DNA of 5,881 bases from Candidatus Nanoarchaeia archaeon (GTDB lineage Archaea; Nanobdellota; Nanobdellia; Tiddalikarchaeales; Tiddalikarchaeaceae): the NCBI GenBank assembly GCA_028704265.1, contig JAQVLH010000081.1, positions 1 through 5,881 of the forward strand, given 5' to 3'. The notes below the pieces were generated by a model. The model made no database searches and was not told the DNA's origin. It was given only the letters and a program-made list of their open reading frames with translations. Below are positions 1-5,062 of this stretch, piece after piece (within the stretch, counting starts at the first letter, position 1; each line of letters starts with the position of its first letter). The position numbers were made by a program, and so were the translations under genes.

Positions 1-1297
1 CTCTTGAATCAGAATCATCATGTCTGAAATTTCTTCCTCTTGAACTACCTTCAGACCTAGAATCTCTTCCTCTTGAGCTTCCTTCGTGCCTAAAATCCCT
101 GCTTGGACCTTCTCTTCTAAAATTCCTGCCTGAACCTTCTCTTGAATTTCTCATATTGCTATTATTTCTTGAAGGATAATCTACTTTAATTTTTTCAAAT
201 TCAACTTCTTTCTTTTCAATAGGCTGTTTTAATCCTCTTTTAATTTTATCCATATTTTGATAATCTTTTTCTGAAAGAAGTATTATTGCAGTTCCTTTCT
301 TTCCGCTTCTTGCAGTTCTTCCGATTCTGTGAAGATAAGTTTCTGATTCATCAGGTAAATCAAAATTTATAACATGTGTTATGTCATCAATATGTATTCC
401 TCTTGCAGCAACATCTGTTGCTATTAATGCGTCAATTTTTCCTCTTGCAAATTCTTGCATAACTTTTTCTCTTAAATTTTGACTCATATCACCATTTAAG
501 CAATCAGATTTAATCCCGTTTTTTTGAAGCACTTTTGATAAAAATCTTGTTTGGTGCTTAGTATTTGCAAATATTAATACAAGGCCTCTTGTTTCTTTTT
601 TAAGCAAATGAATAAGCAATGAAATTTTATCTTTGCTATTAACATCATAATAATATTGTTTTAAAATCAGATTTTTTATCATGTTTTCTAAAATTACTTT
701 TACAGGATTATTCAAATATTTTTCAACAATACGATTAATTTGAGAATTTATTGTTGCACTAAACATTAAAGTCTGTTTCTTTGCAGGCATTTCTTTTATT
801 ATTCTTTGAATATCTTCAATAAAACCCATTTCCATTAATTTATCTGCTTCATCAATAATTAGCATTGGGCAGCATTTTAAATGCAAAGCATTCCTATTTA
901 TTAAATCTAATAATCTTCCTGGAGTTCCTACAACTATTTCACTTGTTGCTGTGCTAACTATTTGATTATTTATTGAAACTCCCCCATAAACTATTGCTAT
1001 TTTAAGGCCTTTTGATTTAGAAAATTTTTCATATTCATTAGCTACTTGTTTTGCTAATTCCCTTGTTGGAGCAATAATTAATGCTTGAATTCCTTTTCCT
1101 TTTTGAATCATTTGAATAGAAGGTAAAGCAAAACATAATGTTTTTCCGCTTCCAGTTTCTGATTGAACTAATAAATCGTTTCCTTTTAGAATTACAGGTA
1201 TTGTTTTCTCCTGAACAAGCGTTGGCTTGGTTATTTTTTTTGCATCCAAATCCTGTATTATTTCAGAACTCAGATTAAAATCCTTAAATGATTCCAT
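1..1297 (-). CDS. DEAD-box RNA helicase, C-terminus cut by the window edge
   Basis: This is an ATP-dependent RNA helicase of the DEAD-box superfamily 2 type (SrmB/DeaD/RhlE-like), expected to unwind short RNA duplexes in the cytoplasm during ribosome assembly or RNA turnover. The frame is open from the ATG at 1297 to the window edge, giving 432 residues and no stop. Motifs appear in order: a Q motif around 23-34 (KPTLVQ), Walker A SETGSGKT (46-53), APTREL (76-81), GG (105-106), TPGR (125-128), DEAD (149-152), SAT (180-182), motif IV around 239-246, ATDVAARG (293-300) and HRIGRTARSG (323-332). Both RecA-like domains are therefore intact. From about residue 384 the tail becomes a repetitive Arg/Gly/Ser-rich segment typical of nonspecific RNA-binding extensions. 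The start is supported by a TATA box 26 bases upstream. The family is certain; the specific RNA target cannot be told. Confidence 0.97.
   Translation of the reverse strand, partial: MESFKDFNLSSEIIQDLDAKKITKPTLVQEKTIPVILKGNDLLVQSETGSGKTLCFALPSIQMIQKGKGIQALIIAPTRELAKQVANEYEKFSKSKGLKIAIVYGGVSINNQIVSTATSEIVVGTPGRLLDLINRNALHLKCCPMLIIDEADKLMEMGFIEDIQRIIKEMPAKKQTLMFSATINSQINRIVEKYLNNPVKVILENMIKNLILKQYYYDVNSKDKISLLIHLLKKETRGLVLIFANTKHQTRFLSKVLQKNGIKSDCLNGDMSQNLREKVMQEFARGKIDALIATDVAARGIHIDDITHVINFDLPDESETYLHRIGRTARSGKKGTAIILLSEKDYQNMDKIKRGLKQPIEKKEVEFEKIKVDYPSRNNSNMRNSREGSGRNFRREGPSRDFRHEGSSRGRDSRSEGSSRGRNFRHDDSDSR
2..145 (-). repeat. Degenerate tandem repeats encoding the RG-rich helicase tail
   Basis: The helicase C-terminus (residues about 385-432) is built of imperfect units of 27-33 bases with protein consensus [ND]-F-R-x-E-G-S-S-R, often followed by G-R. 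Units start at residues 392, 401, 412 and 423, and the two most complete units are 33 bases apart. The array continues past the left edge, so the copy number is unknown. Such arrays usually vary in length between strains. Confidence 0.75.
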
Positions 1298-1319
1298 TAT
1301 TAATAATTACAATTATCTG

Positions 1320-1327
1320 TTTTTAAA
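1320..1327 (-). promoter_or_regulatory. TATA box of the DEAD-box helicase gene
   Basis: The minus strand reads TTTAAAAA, centred about 26 bases upstream of the helicase ATG at 1297. This is the usual archaeal distance from TATA box to transcription start, so the mRNA probably begins at or next to the start codon (leaderless). No ribosome binding site is visible. Confidence 0.6.
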
Positions 1328-1346
1328 TCCTTTGTATTAAAAAGGG

Positions 1347-1353
1347 TTTTTAA
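1347..1353 (+). promoter_or_regulatory. Probable TATA box of the kinase-like gene
   Basis: TTTTTAA is centred about 28 bases before the ATG at 1378. There is no Shine-Dalgarno sequence between the box and the start. It is weaker than the other TATA boxes in the window. Together with the helicase box it makes 1298-1377 a divergent promoter region. Confidence 0.45.
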
Positions 1354-1377
1354 CTCCTAATTTGATTAAATTATAAT

Positions 1378-1971
1378 ATGATATATGAAGAAAGACTTAA
1401 GGAAATAAAAAATTATCTAAAAAATTATCCTTTTTTTGAATTTATTGGCAAAGGAAAAAGAGGGGAAGTGTATAAAATTAATGAAAATCTTGTTATTAAA
1501 ATTCAAAGAGATGATTCTCAATCTATTGATTCCATAAAAAATGAATTTGAAATATTAAAAAAGCTTGAAAAGTATGATTATTTTCCAAAAACAGTGGAAT
1601 ATAATGAAAATCTTAAATTTGTCATAAGAGAATATGTAAAAGGAAAAACTATTGACAATACTCTTGATAAAAAATTATTCATAAAAGCTTTGCATTTAGC
1701 AAGAGTGCTGGATTTAGAGAAAATAAATCAGCAGGAATTAAATAACCCTTATAAACATATTTATTTTTATAAAAATAAAATAATGATGATTGATTTTGAA
1801 AGAGCTAGGATTACGACTAATCCTAAAAATGTCACCCAGTTTGTTCAGTATTTATGCAGTAAATTTAATATTAATTATAAAAAAATCATAGATTTAATGA
1901 AAAAATATAAAAAAGATAATTCTGAAAATAATTTTAAAAACATTATAAAGATTTTAAAAGAATTAATGTAA
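1378..1971 (+). CDS. Small divergent protein-kinase-like protein
   Basis: The 197-residue protein has the core marks of a protein-kinase fold and resembles the short archaeal 'predicted Ser/Thr kinase' group (COG2112 type, assigned from memory). A glycine-rich loop GKGKRGEVYKI lies at 24-34, followed by the ATP-contacting lysine in VIKI (Lys41), a probable helix-C glutamate in NEFE (56 or 58), a hinge-like REYVKG (84-89), and IDFER (138-142) in place of the DFG motif. The usual catalytic-loop HxD is not evident. The corresponding stretch, 121-130, reads LNNPYKHIYF, so either catalysis uses an unusual arrangement or the protein is a pseudokinase. A lysine-rich C-terminal helix closes the protein. 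The AI-2E-like membrane gene starts 11 bases downstream, so read-through is possible. The substrate is unknown. Confidence 0.85.
   Translation: MIYEERLKEIKNYLKNYPFFEFIGKGKRGEVYKINENLVIKIQRDDSQSIDSIKNEFEILKKLEKYDYFPKTVEYNENLKFVIREYVKGKTIDNTLDKKLFIKALHLARVLDLEKINQQELNNPYKHIYFYKNKIMMIDFERARITTNPKNVTQFVQYLCSKFNINYKKIIDLMKKYKKDNSENNFKNIIKILKELM
1952..1959 (+). promoter_or_regulatory. TATA-like box inside the kinase 3' end, serving the GTG start at 1983
   Basis: TTTTAAAA is centred about 27 bases ahead of the GTG at 1983, which has no ribosome binding site. The spacing matches the other promoters here and suggests the membrane-protein gene can be transcribed on its own. In such AT-rich coding DNA a chance match is possible. 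Confidence 0.4.
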
Positions 1972-1982
1972 ATATATTTACT

Positions 1983-2969
1983 GTGAAGATTGAAAAACCC
2001 TTTTTAAAGATATTGCTAATAATAGTATTCATAGCCACTTTATTCTTAATTAAAAATTTTATAACCTTAATAATAAGCTGTTTTATATTATCTTATTTAA
2101 TAAAGCCTTTATATTCTTGGATTAATAACATTATTAAAAATAAAGAAGCAAGCGCGTTAATTTCAGAGTTATTATTTTTTATTTTGATTATGGGAATATT
2201 TATTTTTATTATTAACAGTGTATATTATCAAGTAACAAATTTTGGCTCCCCTATAATAAGTAAATTTATTAATCTAAATGAATCTATCAGTTACCTTAAT
2301 AGTTCTAGCGTATTATTAAATTTAAATGATGATATTACTGTTCAAACTTTTAATTTAATCTTAGAAAAAGCAAAAGAATTTACTTTTAAAACCCCGGAAA
2401 TGTTAATAAATATTTTATTGCTCATTTATATTACATTTTATTTAATAATTGATTCTGAAAAAATTTTAAAATCATTAATAAGCATTATTCCTGATAATTC
2501 AAAAAAATCAATAAATTCTGTTTTTTTAAAAATTAATAATCTGCTAAAAGAATTGAGTTTTGGATATTTTTTAATTTCTATTTTTGTAATGCTTTTTTCT
2601 TTTATTTTTTTAAATTTTATGAAAATGCCTTTAGCTTTTGATTATTCATTAATTTCAGCAATTTTATCCTTAATTCCTTTAATAGGCAATTGGATAATAC
2701 CAATTTTTATTTCTTTATATTATATTTATATTAATAATCCTTTTAAGGCAATTTTAATGGTAATTTTCAGCTTTTTTTTAAGTTATTTAATTAAAATGAT
2801 TAGAATTATAGTAAATAAAAACAAAACAATTCATCCTATCCTTTTTATAATTGGAGTAATCGTTGGATTTTATTCGTTCGGGCTTTTAGGATTTATAATA
2901 GGTCCTGTGCTTTTTGGTATTATTCAAATAAGTATTGAAGAAGTAATTGGCAGACAAAAAAATATATAA
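1983..2969 (+). CDS. AI-2E/PerM-family (UPF0118) membrane transporter
   Basis: The 328-residue integral membrane protein has the layout of the AI-2E transporter/PerM family (COG0628). Two hydrophobic helices lie near the N-terminus (about 8-22 and 24-40) and a third at about 60-80. A soluble loop spans about 81-138, a membrane segment lies near 139-156, and a charged connector follows. A C-terminal block of membrane helices runs from about 193 to 315. The family hallmark is the stretch around 228-240, LSLIPLIGNWIIP, with its Pro-x-x-Gly core, and the Gly-rich end around 299-313 (FGLLGFIIGPVLFG) is also typical. The length is close to family norm. Members have been linked to autoinducer-2 export or Na+/H+ exchange, but the substrate cannot be read here and the family name should not be taken as evidence of quorum sensing. 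The start is GTG; no in-frame ATG upstream fits better. Confidence 0.9.
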   Translation: MKIEKPFLKILLIIVFIATLFLIKNFITLIISCFILSYLIKPLYSWINNIIKNKEASALISELLFFILIMGIFIFIINSVYYQVTNFGSPIISKFINLNESISYLNSSSVLLNLNDDITVQTFNLILEKAKEFTFKTPEMLINILLLIYITFYLIIDSEKILKSLISIIPDNSKKSINSVFLKINNLLKELSFGYFLISIFVMLFSFIFLNFMKMPLAFDYSLISAILSLIPLIGNWIIPIFISLYYIYINNPFKAILMVIFSFFLSYLIKMIRIIVNKNKTIHPILFIIGVIVGFYSFGLLGFIIGPVLFGIIQISIEEVIGRQKNI

Positions 2970-2970
2970 A
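2963..2970 (+). promoter_or_regulatory. TATA box of the 79-residue membrane protein gene
   Basis: TATATAAA overlaps the stop codon of the upstream gene and is centred about 27 bases before the ATG at 2994. It is among the best matches to the archaeal consensus in the window. It supports both the chosen start and the reality of the small gene, which again lacks a Shine-Dalgarno sequence. Confidence 0.55.
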
Positions 2971-2993
2971 AGAACAATACTTAAGTTTATTTA

Positions 2994-3233
2994 ATGACTG
3001 ATTTCAAAAATATGATTATTGTAAAAATAGTTGTCGCAGTTATAATATTTGCAGTTTTAATGAGCATTAAATCCGTTTTTTTTATGAATATTGAAAATTA
3101 TGGATTAAATCCTTTTGAACAGAATCAATTAATGGAAACTTGGACTAATTTTAAAGGGGATTATTTATTTATAATTATTTCAATAGCATTAAGCTTAATA
3201 ATTGGATTAAAATTTAATATTAAAATGGTATAA
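2994..3233 (+). CDS. Small two-helix membrane protein, unknown function
   Basis: I do not recognise this 79-residue protein. It has a hydrophobic helix at about 7-31, a more polar stretch of about 30 residues (about 32-56) with Asn, Glu, Trp and Phe, and a second hydrophobic helix at about 57-73, then a short basic end (KFNIKMV). It is therefore a hairpin-type small membrane protein. It follows the PerM-like gene by 24 bases on the same strand and has its own good TATA box at 2963-2970, which is the main reason to call it a gene. Its 3' end overlaps the convergent TFE-like gene by 14 bases. It might assist the neighbouring transporter, but that rests only on adjacency. Confidence 0.65.
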   Translation: MTDFKNMIIVKIVVAVIIFAVLMSIKSVFFMNIENYGLNPFEQNQLMETWTNFKGDYLFIIISIALSLIIGLKFNIKMV

Positions 3234-3765
3234 AACCATTATGTTCTATAAGAATTAGATTTTCTTTTAAATGTTCAACTTCTTCAAAATTATTATTAAT
3301 AACTAATTGATTTAAGCACATTATGCATGAAAAATTATTAAATAAAGCTTCATTAGATGAATAATTAGCTTTGCATGAGCTGCATATATAAGATTCAGTG
3401 TTTGAATTAAGAATAGTATTTATTTTTAAATTAATATTTTGACTAATTTTTTCTTTAAGCTTATTTACTGAAAGATGCCATATATTATCGCTCTGGTTAT
3501 ATTTTGAATTAAGCATTTTAACACAGTCCAAATACCCTTTGTTATACATTTCATAAACATTTTTTAAAGAAAATTTACTGTCACAGTTGGATAAATCATT
3601 AATAAAAAAAGATAATTGATGATTTTTGTTTATAATTTTTAAAACTTTTTTATCAAAAAGCAAATCATATTTTTCAGAACAATCTTTGCATTTAAAATCA
3701 TTATTTTTAACATCAATAGCGAGAATTAAATCATTATTACAATTTAAACAAGTAATCATATTCAT
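3220..3765 (-). CDS. TFE-like transcription factor with an extra N-terminal zinc site
   Basis: The C-terminal half of this 181-residue protein matches archaeal transcription factor E (TFE alpha). A single Trp (96) ends a short winged-helix-like region (about 38-97). It is followed by a charged linker helix (100-122) and then a zinc ribbon Y-x-C-x2-C ... E-A-x4-F-x-C-x2-C with Cys128, 131, 147 and 150. TFE helps open promoter DNA and contacts RNA polymerase and TBP. Unlike ordinary TFE, which starts with the winged helix, this protein begins with a second four-cysteine site (Cys6, 9, 26, 29). An acidic tail (156-181) follows the ribbon. The upstream TATA box favours the second Met (ATG at 3759, MITCLNC) over the first at 3765. 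The winged helix is short and divergent, so the protein could be a paralogue or another zinc-ribbon regulator instead of the main TFE. Confidence 0.65.
   Translation of the reverse strand: MNMITCLNCNNDLILAIDVKNNDFKCKDCSEKYDLLFDKKVLKIINKNHQLSFFINDLSNCDSKFSLKNVYEMYNKGYLDCVKMLNSKYNQSDNIWHLSVNKLKEKISQNINLKINTILNSNTESYICSSCKANYSSNEALFNNFSCIMCLNQLVINNNFEEVEHLKENLILIEHNGFIPF
3224..3240. terminator. Inverted repeat at the convergent gene overlap, possible bidirectional terminator
   Basis: AATGGT and ACCATT form a perfect 6-bp stem around a 5-base AT loop, exactly where the 79-residue gene (+) and the TFE-like gene (-) end. On the minus strand the stem is followed by short T runs. Archaeal termination depends mainly on T tracts, so the role of the stem is uncertain. 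A better T tract for plus-strand transcripts lies at about 3259-3268, inside the TFE-like gene. Confidence 0.35.
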
Positions 3766-3780
3766 TTAAAGAAAAGGTTC

Positions 3781-3788
3781 TTTTTAAA
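3781..3788 (-). promoter_or_regulatory. TATA box of the TFE-like gene
   Basis: The minus strand reads TTTAAAAA, identical to the helicase box. Its centre is about 26 bases before the ATG at 3759 but only about 20 before the ATG at 3765. By the spacing seen at the other genes, transcription would begin near 3759, which points to the second Met as the true start. Confidence 0.5.
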
Positions 3789-3797
3789 AAGATTATT

Positions 3798-3804
3798 AAA
3801 AAAA
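3798..3804 (-). terminator. T-tract terminator after the 70-residue membrane protein gene
   Basis: A run of seven T on the minus strand lies about 10-17 bases past the stop codon at 3815, followed by a further T5 at the TATA region. This is the type of T-rich tract that ends archaeal transcripts. Both sit in the 49-base gap ahead of the TFE-like gene. Confidence 0.4.
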
Positions 3805-3814
3805 TAATTATTAA

Positions 3815-4027
3815 TTATTCGAAAAAATAATTCTTAATTGATTTTTTAATTGTTTTTATTAAAAACGCCCAGATTCCGCTTATTAGCAAGGGAAATAATG
3901 CGTCTTTGAATAACATTAATCCTAAAATAGCAATTACAATAACAATGATTACTAAAACTAAAGTCAAATAATGCTCACTATAATTCTTATTTTTTTTAAA
4001 TTTTTTAAAATTAAAATTATGAAACAT
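3815..4027 (-). CDS. Small two-helix membrane protein, unknown function
   Basis: I do not recognise this 70-residue protein. It opens with a strongly basic stretch (KKFKKNKN, about 8-15), followed by a very hydrophobic helix (about 21-40), a short turn containing Lys-Asp, a second hydrophobic helix (about 44-57) and a basic tail (KTIKKSIKNYFFE). The positive-inside rule would place both ends in the cytoplasm. The gene lies upstream of the TFE-like gene on the same strand, with 49 bases between. Its ATG has a near-consensus TATA box (TTTATAAG) centred 26 bases upstream, which argues that it is expressed and that 4027 is the real start. It is short and simple in composition, so a spurious frame cannot be excluded. 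Confidence 0.6.
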   Translation of the reverse strand: MFHNFNFKKFKKNKNYSEHYLTLVLVIIVIVIAILGLMLFKDALFPLLISGIWAFLIKTIKKSIKNYFFE

Positions 4028-4049
4028 AAAAAATAATAGTCATTAATTA

Positions 4050-4057
4050 CTTATAAA
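4050..4057 (-). promoter_or_regulatory. TATA box of the 70-residue membrane protein gene
   Basis: The minus strand reads TTTATAAG, centred 26 bases ahead of the ATG at 4027. The spacing predicts a leaderless transcript. Confidence 0.55.
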
Positions 4058-4061
4058 TTTA

Positions 4062-4079
4062 ATTATTTAATTAAATAAT
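4062..4079. repeat. 18-bp perfect palindrome between two divergent TATA boxes
   Basis: ATTATTTAATTAAATAAT reads the same on both strands. It lies between the TATA box of the small membrane protein gene (4050-4057, minus) and that of tRNA-Ile (4083-4091, plus). Its position would suit an operator, but it is made only of A and T, so chance formation is quite possible. Confidence 0.3.
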
Positions 4080-4082
4080 AAC

Positions 4083-4091
4083 TTTTAAAAA
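4083..4091 (+). promoter_or_regulatory. TATA box of tRNA-Ile
   Basis: TTTTAAAAA is centred about 35 bases before the first base of the tRNA (4122). This predicts a transcription start near 4114 and a short 5' leader to be removed. Confidence 0.55.
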
Positions 4092-4121
4092 ACGGTAAAT
4101 ATCAATTATTAATATTATTAG

Positions 4122-4236
4122 GGGCGGGTAGCTCAGCCTGGTTGGAGCGCTAGTCTTATAAGACGTTCACTAGCACAAAAAGTATTGACTCGTCTGAGTC
4201 AACTAGTGGTCGGGAGTTCAAATCTCCCCCCGCCCA
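4122..4236 (+). tRNA. tRNA-Ile, anticodon UAU, with a 40-nt intron
   Basis: All arms can be drawn. The acceptor stem GGGCGGG pairs with CCCGCCC (4122-4128 with 4229-4235), with discriminator A at 4236. The D stem is GCTC/GAGC (4131-4134 with 4145-4148). The anticodon stem CTAGT/ACTAG pairs 4150-4154 with 4202-4206 across the intron. The T stem GGGAG/CTCCC (4212-4216 with 4224-4228) encloses loop TTCAAAT. The anticodon loop is CTTATAA after splicing, giving anticodon TAT at 4157-4159, which reads AUA. Most archaea read AUA with an agmatidine-modified CAU tRNA; a UAU tRNA-Ile is known from a few, such as Nanoarchaeum equitans. CCA is not encoded and must be added. The 3' end is 4 bases from the convergent acyltransferase stop codon. 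Confidence 0.95.
4161..4200 (+). other. Archaeal tRNA intron at position 37/38 with canonical bulge-helix-bulge
   Basis: The central helix is CTTA (4155-4158) with TGAG (4195-4198), including one U-G pair. The two 3-nt bulges are TA|A (4159-4161) and TC|A (4199-4201), each cut after its second base. The inner helix is GACG (4162-4165) with CGTC (4191-4194). This is a textbook substrate for the archaeal splicing endonuclease and fixes the intron ends exactly. The rest of the intron is a 25-nt loop that carries a possible competing structure (see findings). Confidence 0.93.
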
Positions 4237-4240
4237 TAAT

Positions 4241-4942
4241 TTATTTAGAAATTAGTTTTCTTTTTTTTAATTTAGCAGGATTTCCTACATAAAATCCTCC
4301 TTTTTCTAAAACTGAATCTTTTTTTACATAACTATTTGCTCCAACAATAACATCATCTTCAATGATTACTCCTGGACTTATTATTGAATTAGCTCCAATA
4401 GTTACTCTATTTCCTATTAGTACTTCTTTGATGATTATTCTTGTGCCTGAAATTTCATGCCCTATTATAAGAACTCCTCTGCCCATTACGCATTCATCCC
4501 CTATTGATATAAGGTAAGGGTCAGGTATTGGATTAATTAAGCTTTTTTTTCCGCAATGTTTTGCAAATAATTTAAAAATCAGATTGGCGTAAAAAACTGT
4601 TGGTATTAAAAGTATTGAAAAAATTTTTTCAATAATTCTCATAAAAATTGAAGAAATTGAATAATAAATTATTGCCTTATTAGGCTTATTAATATCAAAA
4701 TTTCCTGTTTTTTCTTTTGGGTTAAAAATTATTTTAAGAAAAACGTAACTTTGGATTAAAAACAATATTCCGTAACTTAAAAATCCGAAATATACAAATA
4801 GGGGAAAAAGCCATGCAATATTTACCCAGTTATAAAAATTTTGAAATAAATAATAAATAAGCACTGCTGGCCATAAAACTATTGTAAGAAACGATATTGA
4901 AACAAGAACTAGATTAAATCCTCTTAAACTTTCAGTTAACAT
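4241..4942 (-). CDS. Membrane-anchored hexapeptide-repeat (left-handed beta-helix) acyltransferase
   Basis: This 233-residue protein joins an N-terminal membrane region to a C-terminal left-handed beta-helix. Hydrophobic helices lie at about 10-33 and 43-71, with a further hydrophobic stretch at about 90-123. From about 130 hexapeptide-type coils follow: ISIGDECVMGRGVLIIGHE (145-163) with a likely catalytic His162, then IGNRVTIGANSIISPGVIIEDDVIVGANSYV (176-206), and the usual closing motif GNPAKL (220-225). The family transfers acetyl or other acyl groups from CoA or carrier protein to sugars, amino acids or lipids. The membrane anchor and mid-helix DPYLISIGDE/GHE pattern suggest work at the inner membrane face on glycan or envelope precursors, but the acceptor cannot be told. 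The start at 4942 fits a TATA box about 27 bases upstream. The protein is complete and intact. Confidence 0.88.
   Translation of the reverse strand: MLTESLRGFNLVLVSISFLTIVLWPAVLIYYLFQNFYNWVNIAWLFPLFVYFGFLSYGILFLIQSYVFLKIIFNPKEKTGNFDINKPNKAIIYYSISSIFMRIIEKIFSILLIPTVFYANLIFKLFAKHCGKKSLINPIPDPYLISIGDECVMGRGVLIIGHEISGTRIIIKEVLIGNRVTIGANSIISPGVIIEDDVIVGANSYVKKDSVLEKGGFYVGNPAKLKKRKLISK
4255..4269 (+). terminator. T-tract terminator of tRNA-Ile inside the acyltransferase gene
   Basis: The plus strand has TTTT-C-TTTTTTTT at 4256-4268, about 20 bases past the tRNA 3' end. It is the longest T tract nearby and a likely terminator for the tRNA transcript. The same bases encode the lysine-rich C-terminus (KLKKRKLISK) of the convergent acyltransferase. 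Confidence 0.55.
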
Positions 4943-4964
4943 AATATATTAATTAATTTTTAGT

Positions 4965-4974
4965 AATTTAAAAA
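4965..4974 (-). promoter_or_regulatory. TATA box of the acyltransferase gene
   Basis: The minus strand reads TTTTTAAATT, with its core centred about 27-28 bases ahead of the ATG at 4942. No ribosome binding site lies between, which again suggests a leaderless mRNA. Confidence 0.5.
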
Positions 4975-5022
4975 TTTATTAGTGCTTTAATCTTATGCTA
5001 AAAGTTTTTAAAGATTATAATG

Positions 5023-5036
5023 CGAAAGTTTAAAAA
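5023..5036 (+). promoter_or_regulatory. BRE plus TATA box of tRNA-Glu
   Basis: CGAAAG followed directly by TTTAAAAA matches the archaeal BRE/TATA arrangement (purine-rich BRE with GAAA just upstream of the box). The TATA centre is about 30 bases before the tRNA, so transcription would start around 5058-5060, leaving a leader of only a few bases. It is the clearest promoter in the window. Confidence 0.7.
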
Positions 5037-5062
5037 TCGCTTTATTCCTTATAATATTTATT

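Noticed and set aside
2..145. Short repeats at the left edge considered as a CRISPR array
   Set aside because: The repeats are in frame, imperfect, without spacers, and encode the RG-rich tail of the helicase.
1329..1345. Inverted repeat CCTTT/AAAGG between the helicase and kinase-like genes as an operator
   Set aside because: Only 5 bp in AT-rich DNA and no partner site, so it is not distinguishable from chance.
1983..2969. AI-2E family membership taken as evidence of quorum sensing
   Set aside because: The family is broad and includes ion exchangers and uncharacterised permeases; no autoinducer synthesis or sensing gene is in the window.
4122..4236. tRNA-Ile considered as a tRNA pseudogene disrupted by an insertion
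   Set aside because: The interruption sits at position 37/38 and folds into a canonical bulge-helix-bulge, so it is a normal archaeal intron and the spliced tRNA is fully paired.
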